Positions 1 through 7,998 of a stretch of DNA of 64,000 nucleotides are shown here, one piece after another. Every line of letters begins with the position of its first letter. Within the stretch, counting starts at the first letter, position 1. The DNA is from Mangrovimicrobium sp048323675 (lineage in GTDB: Bacteria > Pseudomonadota > Gammaproteobacteria > Pseudomonadales > Halieaceae): the NCBI RefSeq assembly GCF_048323675.1, contig NZ_JBLWFK010000002.1, positions 1 through 64,000 on the forward strand, written 5' to 3'. A model generated the notes under the pieces. The model saw only the letters and a program-made list of their open reading frames with translations, was not told the DNA's origin and did not search any database. Both the position numbers and the translations under genes were made by a program.

Positions 1-50
1 ACGCCAGGCCGCCCCAGTACAGTGATTCAATCGACCCGGCGCACAAAAAG

Positions 51-78
51 AAAAACCCGGCGAAAATGCCGGGTTTTT
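51..78. terminator. Bidirectional rho-independent terminator
   Basis: A perfect 11-bp inverted repeat (AAAAACCCGGC, 6-nt loop, GCCGGGTTTTT). It has an A-run on one side and a T-run on the other, so it can stop transcription in both directions. It lies about 75 nt beyond the stop of the leftward aldehyde dehydrogenase gene. Confidence 0.85.
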
Positions 79-100
79 CACTAGATCGGTGGTCAGCAAA

Positions 101-128
101 AACAGCCCGGCTCACTAGCCAGGCTGTT
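101..128. other. Stem-loop next to the terminator
   Basis: AACAGCC at 101-107 pairs with GGCTGTT at 122-128, and GGCT/AGCC pair inside it. There is no T-run. It sits between the aldehyde dehydrogenase stop and the strong terminator, so it may protect the mRNA 3' end or be a remnant of a second terminator. Confidence 0.45.
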
Positions 129-153
129 CAGGTGACGCAGCGCGTGCGGGGTC

Positions 154-1620
154 TTACTGGCCGCCGACTGCGATCACCTTGGTGTCGAGGAAGTCCTCGA
201 TGCCTTCGCGGCCCCACTCGCGGCCCATGCCGCTCTGCTTGAAGCCGCCGAAGGGCAGGTCGCCGGTGATGCTCATGCCGCTGTTGACGCTGATCGCGCC
301 AGCGTGGATGCGGCGGGCGATCGCGGTCGCGCGCTCGACACTGCCGTGTACACCGCCGCCCAGGCCGTAGTCCGAGTCGTTGGCGATGCGGATCGCGTCC
401 TCGTCATCCTCGAAGGGGATCACACACAGCACTGGGCCGAAGATCTCTTCGCGGGCGATGCGCATGTCGTTGGTGCAGTCGACGAAGCAGGTCGGTTCAA
501 TGAAGAAACCGTTGCCCTTGTCCGGGCGTGACTTGCCGCCGGCAAGCAGGCGCGCGCCTTCCTGCTGGCCCAGTTCGATGTAACCCATGACGCGGTCGTG
601 CTGGCGCTTGGAGATGACCGGGCCCATGACCTGGTCCGGCGCGTCGAAGTCGCCCCACCTTTCAGCGAAGCCCTGGTAGGCCATCTGCAGGGCGCCCACG
701 GCTTCCTCGTAGCGGCTCTTGGGCACCAGCATGCGGGTCGGCATGGCGCAGCCCTGGCCGGCGTGGAATACCGCCATGCCGGTCATGACTTTCATGGCGA
801 AATCGTCGGCGTCGTCGAGGATGATATTCACTGACTTGCCACCCAGTTCCAGGAACAGGCGCTTCAGGGATTCGGCGCCATTTTCCATGATGCGCTTGCC
901 CACGCCGGTGGAACCGGTGAAGGAGATCACGTCGACGCGGTGGTCGCGGGTCAGCATTTCGCCGGCCAGCGCCGGGTCCTGGGCGGTGATCACATTGAGG
1001 ACGCCCTTGGGCAGGCCGGCCTGGATGCCGAGTTCACCCATGTAGGAGCCCATCAGCGGGGTGTCCGGGGCAGGCTTCAGGATCACGGTGCAGCCGGCAA
1101 GCAGCGCGCCGTAGACCTTGCCGATGTTCACGTACAGCGGCACGTTCCAGGGGGTGATGGCGCCGACCACGCCCAGCGGGGTGTGGTAGACGGTGCGCTT
1201 GGACTTGCCGCCCATGAATTCGCGGACGCCGCGATCTTCCTGCCACTCGATTTCCTCGAAGCACTTGAGCATGTCTTCACCGCAGGTCAGGGCGTTGTCG
1301 ACCTGGGCGAAGGCGGCGGCGCCGATGGAGGAACCCGCTTCCAGGCGGGCGATCTGCATCAGGGTGTCGCGATTCTCGCGCAGCAGCTGGGCGAATTTGG
1401 TGACCAGCTCGATCCGCTTGGCGTGGTTGGTGGACCAGTCGGTTTCATCGAAAGCCTTGCGCGAGGACGCAATGGCTGCCTCGACGTCGCTGGCGGAACC
1501 GTCGGCGGCCTGGCCGACGACTTCACCGGTCCAGGGGCAGATATTGTCGAATTTCTTGTCGCCCTCGGCGGGGCGCATCTCGCCGTCGATGCAGAGCAGG
1601 GCATCAGGTAACTGGTTCAT
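154..1620 (-). CDS. Aldehyde dehydrogenase (NAD(P)+)
   Basis: Oxidises an aldehyde to the carboxylic acid in the cytoplasm; the substrate cannot be read from sequence. At 488 residues it has the normal length of the superfamily. The nucleophile Cys291 lies in GQGCAMPTR, the general base Glu258 in LELGG, the cofactor loop is FTGSTGVGKRIM at 234-245, and the PWN motif is near 158. The ATG is preceded by GAGGAG at 9 nt. It is the last gene of a leftward set (SDR, FAD dehydrogenase, ALDH), 88 nt after the FAD gene, which suggests successive oxidation of one alcohol- or ketone-bearing substrate. Family assignment is secure; the pathway is inferred. Confidence 0.93.
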   Translation of the reverse strand: MNQLPDALLCIDGEMRPAEGDKKFDNICPWTGEVVGQAADGSASDVEAAIASSRKAFDETDWSTNHAKRIELVTKFAQLLRENRDTLMQIARLEAGSSIGAAAFAQVDNALTCGEDMLKCFEEIEWQEDRGVREFMGGKSKRTVYHTPLGVVGAITPWNVPLYVNIGKVYGALLAGCTVILKPAPDTPLMGSYMGELGIQAGLPKGVLNVITAQDPALAGEMLTRDHRVDVISFTGSTGVGKRIMENGAESLKRLFLELGGKSVNIILDDADDFAMKVMTGMAVFHAGQGCAMPTRMLVPKSRYEEAVGALQMAYQGFAERWGDFDAPDQVMGPVISKRQHDRVMGYIELGQQEGARLLAGGKSRPDKGNGFFIEPTCFVDCTNDMRIAREEIFGPVLCVIPFEDDEDAIRIANDSDYGLGGGVHGSVERATAIARRIHAGAISVNSGMSITGDLPFGGFKQSGMGREWGREGIEDFLDTKVIAVGGQ

Positions 1621-1708
1621 GTCGAAAATCTCCTCGGGGTTATAATTCGGCGCGTGGTGCGCGATTGTCTATTACTGGGTATTAAATGTCATGCTTTCTA
1701 ACAGGATG

Positions 1709-3358
1709 TTAAGGCGCCGCGGCCAGCGCGTGTTGTGCCGCCACGTAGCCCCAGGTCACTGAGGGGCCGATGCTGGCGCCCGCCCCGGGGGCGTTCTTGC
1801 CCATCACCGACGCCGTGGAGGTACCAGTGGCATACAGCCCTTCGATCACCGAGCCGTCCTCCCGCAGGACCCGCGCGTCGCAGTCGGTCAGCATGCCGCC
1901 GAAGGTGCTGACGTCGCCGGGGTAGACCTTGATGGCGTAGAAGGGGCCTTGCTCCACGGCGCCGAGCGTAGGTGCCTGCTCGTTGAGCGGATCGCCCAGC
2001 CAGCCGTGGTAGACGTGGCTGCCGCGGCCGAAGTCCTCGTCCTTGCCCGCTTTGGCGAAGCCGTTGAAACGGTCGACAGTGGCCGCGAGCGCAGCCGGGT
2101 CGAGTTCGCACTGGGCGGCGAGTTCCTCGATGCTGGCGGCGCTTTTCAGGAAACCGGACTCCGTCCATTCCTTCGGTTTCTTGCTGCCCGGCATGCTGCC
2201 GGCGAGCATGTAGGTGTCGATAAACTGGCTGTCGAAGACCAGCCAGCTGGGAATCGCCGGGGCGTTTGCCTGGTGGGAGAGGATCGACTTGCCCACTTCC
2301 ACATAGGACGCGGCTTCGCTCATGTAGCGCTGTGCGTTCTGGTCCACGACGATGGAATGGGGCTTGGCCATGTCGCCGTGGACGATGGCGGGTTTACCGT
2401 CGGGCAGGAAGGTCATCGGGTTGCCGATGCGCTGGTCCATCTGCGCCAGTGCGGCGCCGTGCCGTTGGCCCTCGAGCAGCATCTCGCCGGTGTCGCCCGC
2501 GGCTGTCAGGGTCCACTCGGCGGAGGTTTCCGGGATGTACTGGTCGCGCAGCTGCTGGTTGCGGGAGAAGCCGCCGGCATTGACCAGGACGCCGAGCGTG
2601 GCGCCGATCAGCCAGTCCTTGCCATCCTTGCTGATTTTGACCCCGGTCACCCGGCCGTTTTCCTCGACCAGTTCCTGCACGCCGGCGCCGGTGCGGACAT
2701 CCACGCCGGCTGCCAGCGCCTTGTGCAGCATCTGTCCCTGCAGTGCCTGTCCGGCGGTGGCCAGGTTCCTGCCGCGCAGGCGGTTGCCGATGGTGCGTCC
2801 GAGCACTGTGAACAGCGCCTTCTTGCCCGCCCAGTTGCGTTTCATGTTGGCCAGCTGCATGGCTTCCTCGAGGTAGGCCGCGAGCGGAAGGAAGCCGGGT
2901 TGCAGGCGCTCTTTCCATTCGCCCAGCTGGTTGAGGTCAAACAGTTCCGAGACCACGGTCCGCCCGGGTACCGATTCGCCGGGGCCGGGGTAGTAATCGG
3001 GCCAGCTCGGCACGCGGCGGAAGCGCAGGCCCTGCGACACCAGGAATTCCAGCATCTCCACGGAGGAATCGACATATTTTACCCTGCGCTCGTGGCTGGT
3101 GCCGGGCGTGTCCTCGCCGTCCTCGATCACCGCGTCCATGTACTCGATGGCCTGCGCGCGACTGTCGCTGACGCCGGCCTCGCGCATGTAGCGGTTGTTG
3201 GGAATCCACATCACGCCGCCGGACACGGCGGTGGTGCCGCCAACCTTGTCCAGTTTCTCCAGGATAACGACGCTCTTGCCGGCAGCGCGCATGGCCAGCG
3301 CCGCACTGAAGGCGCCGCCGCCGCTGCCTACCACTACGAAATCAAATGTTTCATTCAT
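1709..3358 (-). CDS. FAD-dependent dehydrogenase, 3-ketosteroid-Delta1-dehydrogenase (KstD)-like
   Basis: A 549-residue flavoprotein of the fumarate reductase/KstD family. The N-terminal dinucleotide-binding motif VVVGSGGGAFSAAL is at about 8-21 with the acidic end of strand 2 at EK, then VGGTTAVSGG near 38. The C-terminal block TASVMGKNAPGAGASIGP, followed by WGYVAA, closely resembles the FAD-contacting end of KstD proteins. Such enzymes introduce a double bond next to a ketone. Only 21 nt separate it from the upstream SDR gene, so co-transcription is likely. The Shine-Dalgarno is weak. It could act on a non-steroid cyclic ketone; I could not confirm the catalytic tyrosines by eye. Confidence 0.82.
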   Translation of the reverse strand: MNETFDFVVVGSGGGAFSAALAMRAAGKSVVILEKLDKVGGTTAVSGGVMWIPNNRYMREAGVSDSRAQAIEYMDAVIEDGEDTPGTSHERRVKYVDSSVEMLEFLVSQGLRFRRVPSWPDYYPGPGESVPGRTVVSELFDLNQLGEWKERLQPGFLPLAAYLEEAMQLANMKRNWAGKKALFTVLGRTIGNRLRGRNLATAGQALQGQMLHKALAAGVDVRTGAGVQELVEENGRVTGVKISKDGKDWLIGATLGVLVNAGGFSRNQQLRDQYIPETSAEWTLTAAGDTGEMLLEGQRHGAALAQMDQRIGNPMTFLPDGKPAIVHGDMAKPHSIVVDQNAQRYMSEAASYVEVGKSILSHQANAPAIPSWLVFDSQFIDTYMLAGSMPGSKKPKEWTESGFLKSAASIEELAAQCELDPAALAATVDRFNGFAKAGKDEDFGRGSHVYHGWLGDPLNEQAPTLGAVEQGPFYAIKVYPGDVSTFGGMLTDCDARVLREDGSVIEGLYATGTSTASVMGKNAPGAGASIGPSVTWGYVAAQHALAAAP

Positions 3359-3379
3359 GTTGTTATCGTCCGATCGCGG

Positions 3380-4114
3380 TTATGCCTTGCGGGCGTGGAG
3401 ATTGATGGCCGCCGCCTGCAGGTCTGCCGGCAGGTCGAGCAGAGCCCGGAATATATCAGTGACCGACTCGAATGAGGAAATCGGCCGTTCCCCGAGGTTG
3501 AGCCCGGCTTTCAGCGCCGCCTGGTGGAAGGCGATGGCGTCATCGCGGTTGACGTTCCACTCCTTGCCTTCCTCGAACATCTGGCCGGCACGCACATTGG
3601 TGACACGGATGCCGGAGTCCTCGAGTTCGGCGCGCAGGCTCTCGGAGAAGCGCTCCAGCCCGGCCTTGCTGCTCTGGTACACGGAAAGATGGGGGAAGGG
3701 GAGGCCTACCGATTCGCTGGATACATTGATGATCAGGCCGCCGGCGCTCATCAGGGGGATCGCGGAGCGGGCGCAGAGCATGGGGCCGGCGAGGTTGGTG
3801 GTAATGGTCCCCAGGATCTGTTCGTCGGTGGCGTTGACGACCTGGAAGGGCTCGAAAATGGCCGCGTTGTTGATCAGGACGTCGATGTGGGCGTGGCGTT
3901 CCGCAATCTGTGTGAAGGCCGCGCGCACGGACTCCGGGTTGCCGACGTCGCAGCCGATGCCGCTGGCGCGCTCGCCGATCTCGGCGGCCGCGGCCGCCAC
4001 CTTGGATGCGGTGCGCCCCAGCAGGACCACGGTCTCTCCCTCGCTGGCGAAGCGCCGCGCCAGTGCCCGGCCCAGACCGACGCCGGCGCCGGTGATTGCG
4101 ATAATTTTAGACAT
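3380..4114 (-). CDS. SDR-family oxidoreductase
   Basis: A classical short-chain dehydrogenase/reductase of 244 residues. It has the TGAGVGLG nucleotide motif at 8-15, an NNAA motif near residue 85, and the catalytic SVYQSSK (YxxxK) with an upstream Ser-rich strand (NVSSES). It probably interconverts an alcohol and a ketone with NAD(P)(H). The ATG is supported by AGGAG at 8 nt. First gene of the leftward SDR-FAD-ALDH operon; its upstream region is shared with the divergent ferredoxin gene and holds an operator-like palindrome. Confidence 0.9.
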   Translation of the reverse strand: MSKIIAITGAGVGLGRALARRFASEGETVVLLGRTASKVAAAAAEIGERASGIGCDVGNPESVRAAFTQIAERHAHIDVLINNAAIFEPFQVVNATDEQILGTITTNLAGPMLCARSAIPLMSAGGLIINVSSESVGLPFPHLSVYQSSKAGLERFSESLRAELEDSGIRVTNVRAGQMFEEGKEWNVNRDDAIAFHQAALKAGLNLGERPISSFESVTDIFRALLDLPADLQAAAINLHARKA

Positions 4115-4231
4115 CTGTTGCTTCTCCTGACTTTTGGTATTCGGGCCGGTTCATTCCTGGCCCGACCGCAAGGCGGGCAGGAAGGTCGATCAGAACCTGG
4201 ATTTGCGGGTCGTGGCCGTCTTTCCGGATAA

Positions 4232-4261
4232 TTGTTATTAAACACCAGTGCTGTATAATAA
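4232..4261 (+). promoter_or_regulatory. Promoter with operator-like inverted repeat in the divergent intergenic region
   Basis: TTGTTA (4232-4237), 16 nt, then a perfect TATAAT (4254-4259), reading toward the ferredoxin gene. The same bases carry an inverted repeat, TTATTAAACA (4235-4244) and TGTATAATAA (4252-4261), one mismatch, 7-nt spacer. A dimeric repressor bound here would cover the -10 box and could also affect the leftward SDR operon. Seen directly; function inferred. Confidence 0.5.
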
Positions 4262-4405
4262 AGCACCCTGCAAAGGCTTGGCCAGCGGGTCTGGCAAGTC
4301 GCAGCATTGTACCGTTACACAGCGCTCAGTTCCCCTCCTGCGAGAGTTGAGTTTGTAATCGGGCATGGTGTAGTCTGTCGCGCCACCCCTGTGGCGGAGG
4401 ACGAC

Positions 4406-4606
4406 ATGAAACTAAAAATTGACAAGTCATTTTGCGTGGGCAACGCGCGCTGCGCAGCTGTCTCCAGTGAGCTGTTCCCCCTCGACGAAGAAGGCTATAT
4501 CGCCGTCGAGGAAATCGACGTCCCCGCGGGGATGGAAGAGCTCGCCCGGCGTGGCGCTCGCGCCTGCCCCGAACGAATAATTGAAGTCGCCGATGGCGGC
4601 GAGTAA
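4406..4606 (+). CDS. 3Fe-4S ferredoxin of the cytochrome P450-partner type
   Basis: A 66-residue ferredoxin, the usual size of the small single-cluster ferredoxins that deliver electrons to bacterial P450s. Cysteines lie in the spacing CVGNARC (Cx5C) near the N-terminus and in RACPERII near the C-terminus, the pattern of a 3Fe-4S cluster lacking the fourth cysteine. The start chosen is the ATG at 4406, with GGAGG 5 nt upstream and the usual MKLKID-type beginning; an upstream in-frame ATG at 4307 would add an unrelated tail. No P450 is adjacent; the only one in the window is at 52.8 kb. Confidence 0.87.
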   Translation: MKLKIDKSFCVGNARCAAVSSELFPLDEEGYIAVEEIDVPAGMEELARRGARACPERIIEVADGGE

Positions 4607-4714
4607 AGCGAGAAACACGGCTACAGTTCGTAATCGCCCCAAAATTCCAGTCGTAGCAGGGTTCACAGCGGAATCCTGCCAATCATAACCCCTAGATCAA
4701 AGCAGGAATTGCAC

Positions 4715-5527
4715 ATGGATTTTCTCGGATACAAGAACAAGCGCGTCATTGTCAGCGGCTGTTTCTCAGGTATGGGCGAAGCGACAGCCCGCCAGCTGGT
4801 TGAACTGGGTGCGGAAGTGCACGGCCTGGACTACAAGGAAACCAGCCTGGAACTGGCCTCGTTCACCCAGGTGGACCTGCGTGACCCGGCGGCGATCGAT
4901 GCCGCTGTTGCCGGTATCGGCGGCAAGGTAGATGCCCTGTTCAACTGTGCCGGCCTGCCGCAGACCGCGCCTGCGCTGGATGTAATGAAAGTGAACTACG
5001 CCGGCACCCGCCGCGTCACCGAACAGGTCATCAAGCTGATGTCCGAGGGCGGTGCGATCGCCAGCATCTCTTCCACTGGCGGTATCGGCTGGAGCCAGCA
5101 CATGCCCCAGCTGATGGAACTGATCTCCATCGACGACTACGACGCCGCGATCAAGTGGTGTGAAGCGAACCCCGACCATGTCAGGGAAGGCTACGCCTTC
5201 TCCAAGGAAGCGATCATCGTCTGGACCATGCTGGTATCCTCGCGCCTGATCAAGCAGGGCATCCGCATCAACTGCACCCTGCCTGCGCCGACCCAGACCC
5301 CGATGATGAAGCACTTTGAGGAAGCCACTCCCGCAGCGGTCCTGGAAGCGGCCATGCAGCCGATCAACCGCCGCTCCACCCCGGAAGAGCAGGCCGGTCC
5401 GCTGGTACTGCTGAACAGCGACGCTGCCGGTTTCATCAACGGTGTTGCGCTGCCGGTCGATGGCGGCTTCATGGGCGGTATCGCCACCGGCCAGATCGAC
5501 CTGTCCGCGATGATGGGCGGACGTTAA
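4715..5527 (+). CDS. SDR-family oxidoreductase (coniferyl-alcohol dehydrogenase/HsdA-like)
   Basis: A 270-residue SDR with VSGCFSGMGEA as the nucleotide motif (about 14-24), NCAG near 75, and catalytic Tyr/Lys in YAFSK. The long insert between the Ser strand (SISSTGG) and the Tyr is typical of the coniferyl-alcohol or 3-alpha-hydroxysteroid dehydrogenase-like branch. AGCAGGA lies 7 nt before the ATG at 4715; an in-frame TTG two codons earlier is less likely. It follows the ferredoxin gene by 108 nt and is closed by its own terminator, so the two probably form one transcript. Confidence 0.87.
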   Translation: MDFLGYKNKRVIVSGCFSGMGEATARQLVELGAEVHGLDYKETSLELASFTQVDLRDPAAIDAAVAGIGGKVDALFNCAGLPQTAPALDVMKVNYAGTRRVTEQVIKLMSEGGAIASISSTGGIGWSQHMPQLMELISIDDYDAAIKWCEANPDHVREGYAFSKEAIIVWTMLVSSRLIKQGIRINCTLPAPTQTPMMKHFEEATPAAVLEAAMQPINRRSTPEEQAGPLVLLNSDAAGFINGVALPVDGGFMGGIATGQIDLSAMMGGR

Positions 5528-5553
5528 ACATATTTAATGTTCAACGACCCCTG

Positions 5554-5577
5554 GGGCGGCGAGATCGCCGCCCTTTT
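5554..5577 (+). terminator. Rho-independent terminator after the SDR gene
   Basis: GGGCGGCG, a 4-nt loop and CGCCGCCC, followed by TTTT. It separates the ferredoxin-SDR transcript from the DUF35-thiolase operon. Confidence 0.75.
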
Positions 5578-5624
5578 CGTATCGGGGGACTGGTAAAGCC
5601 CCCCGTCCAATAAGAGGTTACAGC

Positions 5625-6026
5625 ATGGCGTCACGCCCATTACCACGACTGGATAACGACAACCGCGCGTTCTGGACCGGTGGCGCGGAAGGTGAATTGC
5701 GCATCAACCAGTGCAGTGACTGCGGTGAGTTTACCCATCCGCCGCGGCCCGTTTGCCGTCACTGCCTTTCGGAAAATGTCGCGCCGCAGGCGGTCGCCGG
5801 CACCGGTGTCATCGATACCTACACCATCTGCCACCAGATGTGGCACCCGGCGATGAAGGTACCGCTGGTGATTGCCCGCGTCGCTATCGATGGCGCCCCC
5901 GGTGTCTATCTCACGACCAATATCGTGGGCTGTGAAATCGATGAGGTGGAATTCGGCGACCGCGTCAAGGTCACCTTCGAGCAACAGGACGACGTGTTCG
6001 TTCCCCTGTTTGAAAAGGCTGGATAA
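5625..6026 (+). CDS. Zn-ribbon OB-fold protein (DUF35), partner of a thiolase-fold enzyme
   Basis: 133 residues. An N-terminal rubredoxin-like zinc ribbon has two CxxC-type pairs (CSDC near 25 and CRHC near 38), followed by a beta-rich OB-fold. DUF35 proteins bind acyl-CoA and form obligate complexes with thiolase-like enzymes; the best-known case is the Ltp2 aldolase of mycobacterial cholesterol side-chain breakdown (established knowledge). The thiolase-fold gene starts 2 nt after the stop codon, which strongly supports a complex. Confidence 0.9.
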   Translation: MASRPLPRLDNDNRAFWTGGAEGELRINQCSDCGEFTHPPRPVCRHCLSENVAPQAVAGTGVIDTYTICHQMWHPAMKVPLVIARVAIDGAPGVYLTTNIVGCEIDEVEFGDRVKVTFEQQDDVFVPLFEKAG

Positions 6027-6028
6027 TC

Positions 6029-7189
6029 ATGCAGTGTAAAGAAGCCTATATCACCGGCGTCGGCCAGTCCGAAGTCGGCATGAAACTGACCCGCCACCCG
6101 CTGCTGCTGACCGTCGATGCGGTCAAGGAAGCACTGGACGAGGCGGGTTTGACGATCGAACAAATCGACGGTGTCTCTACCTACCCGGGCCGCATGGGCG
6201 GCTATCTCGGCTTTTCCCCGGTGGGCGCGGATGAACTGGTCGATGCGCTCGGGATCAAGGCCACCTGGTATGCCGGTGGCGGTGAGATCACTTCCCAGCT
6301 GGGAGCCGTCGGCGCCGCGGTAAACGCGGTCCGCAGTGGCGAGGCGCGGCATGTCATCTGTTTCCGCACTGTCTACGAAGCCGCCGCGATGGCCCGCCCC
6401 GAAGAATTCCCGATGGCCCGCCCCGAACGGGTCGAAAGCTACAGCCAGTGGTTTGCGCCTTTCTACGCGATTTCCGCTGCGACCTGGGTCGCGCAGTACG
6501 CAATGCGGCACGTCAAGAAATACGGTCTGACCCGCGAGCAGCTGGCGCAGATCGCGCTGAACGACCGCGCCAATGCCATGCTCAATCCGCGGGCACTGGT
6601 TCGCGAGCCGCTGACCATGGACCAGTACATGTCCGCGCGGATGATCTCAGAGCCGCTGTGCCTGTTCGACTGCGACCGCTATACCGATGCGTCCACCGTG
6701 CTGATCGTCTCCGCGGGTGACGCGCTGGATGAAGTGAAATGCACCCCGATCCGGGTAGAAGCCGTGGCCGGGTCTGTGGACCGCCACAGCTGGGACCAGG
6801 CCGAATGGATGGCCAGCTACGCGACCGGGCGCGACCTCTGGAAGCGCACCGATTACCGGCCCGAGGATGTCGATACCGTACAGTTTTACGACGGTTTCAG
6901 TTTCCTGGCGCTGAGCTGGCTGGAAGCCCTCGGCTTCTGCGAGATCGGCGAGGGTGGCAAGTTTATCGAGGGCGGCAAGCGCATTGCCCTGGACGGCGAG
7001 TTGCCGATGAATACCTTTGGCGGCCAGATCGGCGCCGGCCGCCTGCACGGCTTCGGCTTCGCCCTCGAATCCGTCGTCCAGTTGCGCGGCAAGGGCGGCG
7101 AGCGGCAGATTCCGGGCGACCCGAAAGTCGCTGTCGCCACTTCCGGCGGCGGCCCGCTGGCAACCGCGCTGTTGCTGGTGCGGGACTGA
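6029..7189 (+). CDS. Thiolase-fold protein lacking catalytic cysteines (lipid-transfer protein/Ltp2-like)
   Basis: A 386-residue thiolase-superfamily protein of the SCP-x/lipid-transfer branch. Where a thiolase has its nucleophilic Cys the sequence reads YAGGGEITSQLG, with no cysteine. The C-terminal CxG motif has become VATSGGGPLA, with Ser for Cys. The GGQIGAGRLHGFG motif keeps the His. YDGFSF resembles the segment carrying a catalytic Tyr in Ltp2 aldolases, but the second Tyr position (before LHG) appears to be Arg. With its DUF35 partner it is therefore more likely an aldolase or other C-C lyase than a true thiolase. Family is certain; reaction is inferred. Confidence 0.85.
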   Translation: MQCKEAYITGVGQSEVGMKLTRHPLLLTVDAVKEALDEAGLTIEQIDGVSTYPGRMGGYLGFSPVGADELVDALGIKATWYAGGGEITSQLGAVGAAVNAVRSGEARHVICFRTVYEAAAMARPEEFPMARPERVESYSQWFAPFYAISAATWVAQYAMRHVKKYGLTREQLAQIALNDRANAMLNPRALVREPLTMDQYMSARMISEPLCLFDCDRYTDASTVLIVSAGDALDEVKCTPIRVEAVAGSVDRHSWDQAEWMASYATGRDLWKRTDYRPEDVDTVQFYDGFSFLALSWLEALGFCEIGEGGKFIEGGKRIALDGELPMNTFGGQIGAGRLHGFGFALESVVQLRGKGGERQIPGDPKVAVATSGGGPLATALLLVRD

Positions 7190-7193
7190 CCCC

Positions 7194-7919
7194 ATGACCT
7201 CGCAGGCCCTGGACCAGTTGCCCGGTTTCCGGCGCCGCTTCAGGGTCACTCCCGGCGCCGGCAGTATTAGCGCCGAGGTGGAGGATGATTACCACTGTAT
7301 GGGTGTGGTCCTGCACGTGGTCGACGGCGTTGCCCTGCGGGTGGAGCCGGTGATGCGCAGGGCGCCCTGGAATACCTGTCCGGGTGCGGTGGCGCAGTTG
7401 GAAGCCACGTTTACCGGCACTGCCCTCGAGGATTTCCCCGCTGCAGTGGCGGAAAAATCCGCAAATTGCACCCACCTGTTCGATCTCGCACAGATGGCTG
7501 CACGTTATGCGGCAGTCGTCGAGCCGGTGATTTTCGATGTGCTGGTGTCGGACCCGGTGGACGGTGTGCGTCACGCCGAGCTGCGCAGGAACGGCAGCCG
7601 GGTGACCGGCTGGAGCGAGCGCGACATGTGCATTGTCGCCCCCGACGAGATGGCGGGTATTGCGCTGTTTGCAATGAAGCCCTGGCTGCAGACGCTGGCA
7701 GGCGAGGCGCTCGAAGCCGCGAAGATCCTGCGGTGGGCTAATATGATGGCAAACGGCCGCAGCATCCCGCTGGAAGACCAGTCGGATGCCACCCGGATGC
7801 CGCCCAACTGCTATACCTTCCAGCCGGACCGGGCAGCCACTGCTCACCGGGTGGGGGAGGTGAAGGATTTCAGCAATGGTACCGAGGTGCCATTAATGGA
7901 ACATGTAACGAATTTATAA
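7194..7919 (+). CDS. DUF2889-type protein
   Basis: 241 residues starting at the ATG at 7194, 4 nt after the thiolase-fold gene; longer in-frame starts would overlap that gene. It resembles DUF2889 proteins, with an RxF-type N-terminus, RRAPWNTCPGA near 60 and NCTHLFDLAQMA near 95. The biochemical function of the family is not known to me. DUF2889 genes often sit beside thiolases and acyl-CoA enzymes, and here the gene ends the DUF35-thiolase trio before an amidohydrolase, which suggests a role with CoA thioesters of the same pathway. Confidence 0.72.
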   Translation: MTSQALDQLPGFRRRFRVTPGAGSISAEVEDDYHCMGVVLHVVDGVALRVEPVMRRAPWNTCPGAVAQLEATFTGTALEDFPAAVAEKSANCTHLFDLAQMAARYAAVVEPVIFDVLVSDPVDGVRHAELRRNGSRVTGWSERDMCIVAPDEMAGIALFAMKPWLQTLAGEALEAAKILRWANMMANGRSIPLEDQSDATRMPPNCYTFQPDRAATAHRVGEVKDFSNGTEVPLMEHVTNL

Positions 7920-7998
7920 GTCCAATAAACGGTTACATTTTTTAGAGCAACATAGCCTGAGAAAGACAGGCGATCTCTATCGCACTGGAGGAAGTAAA

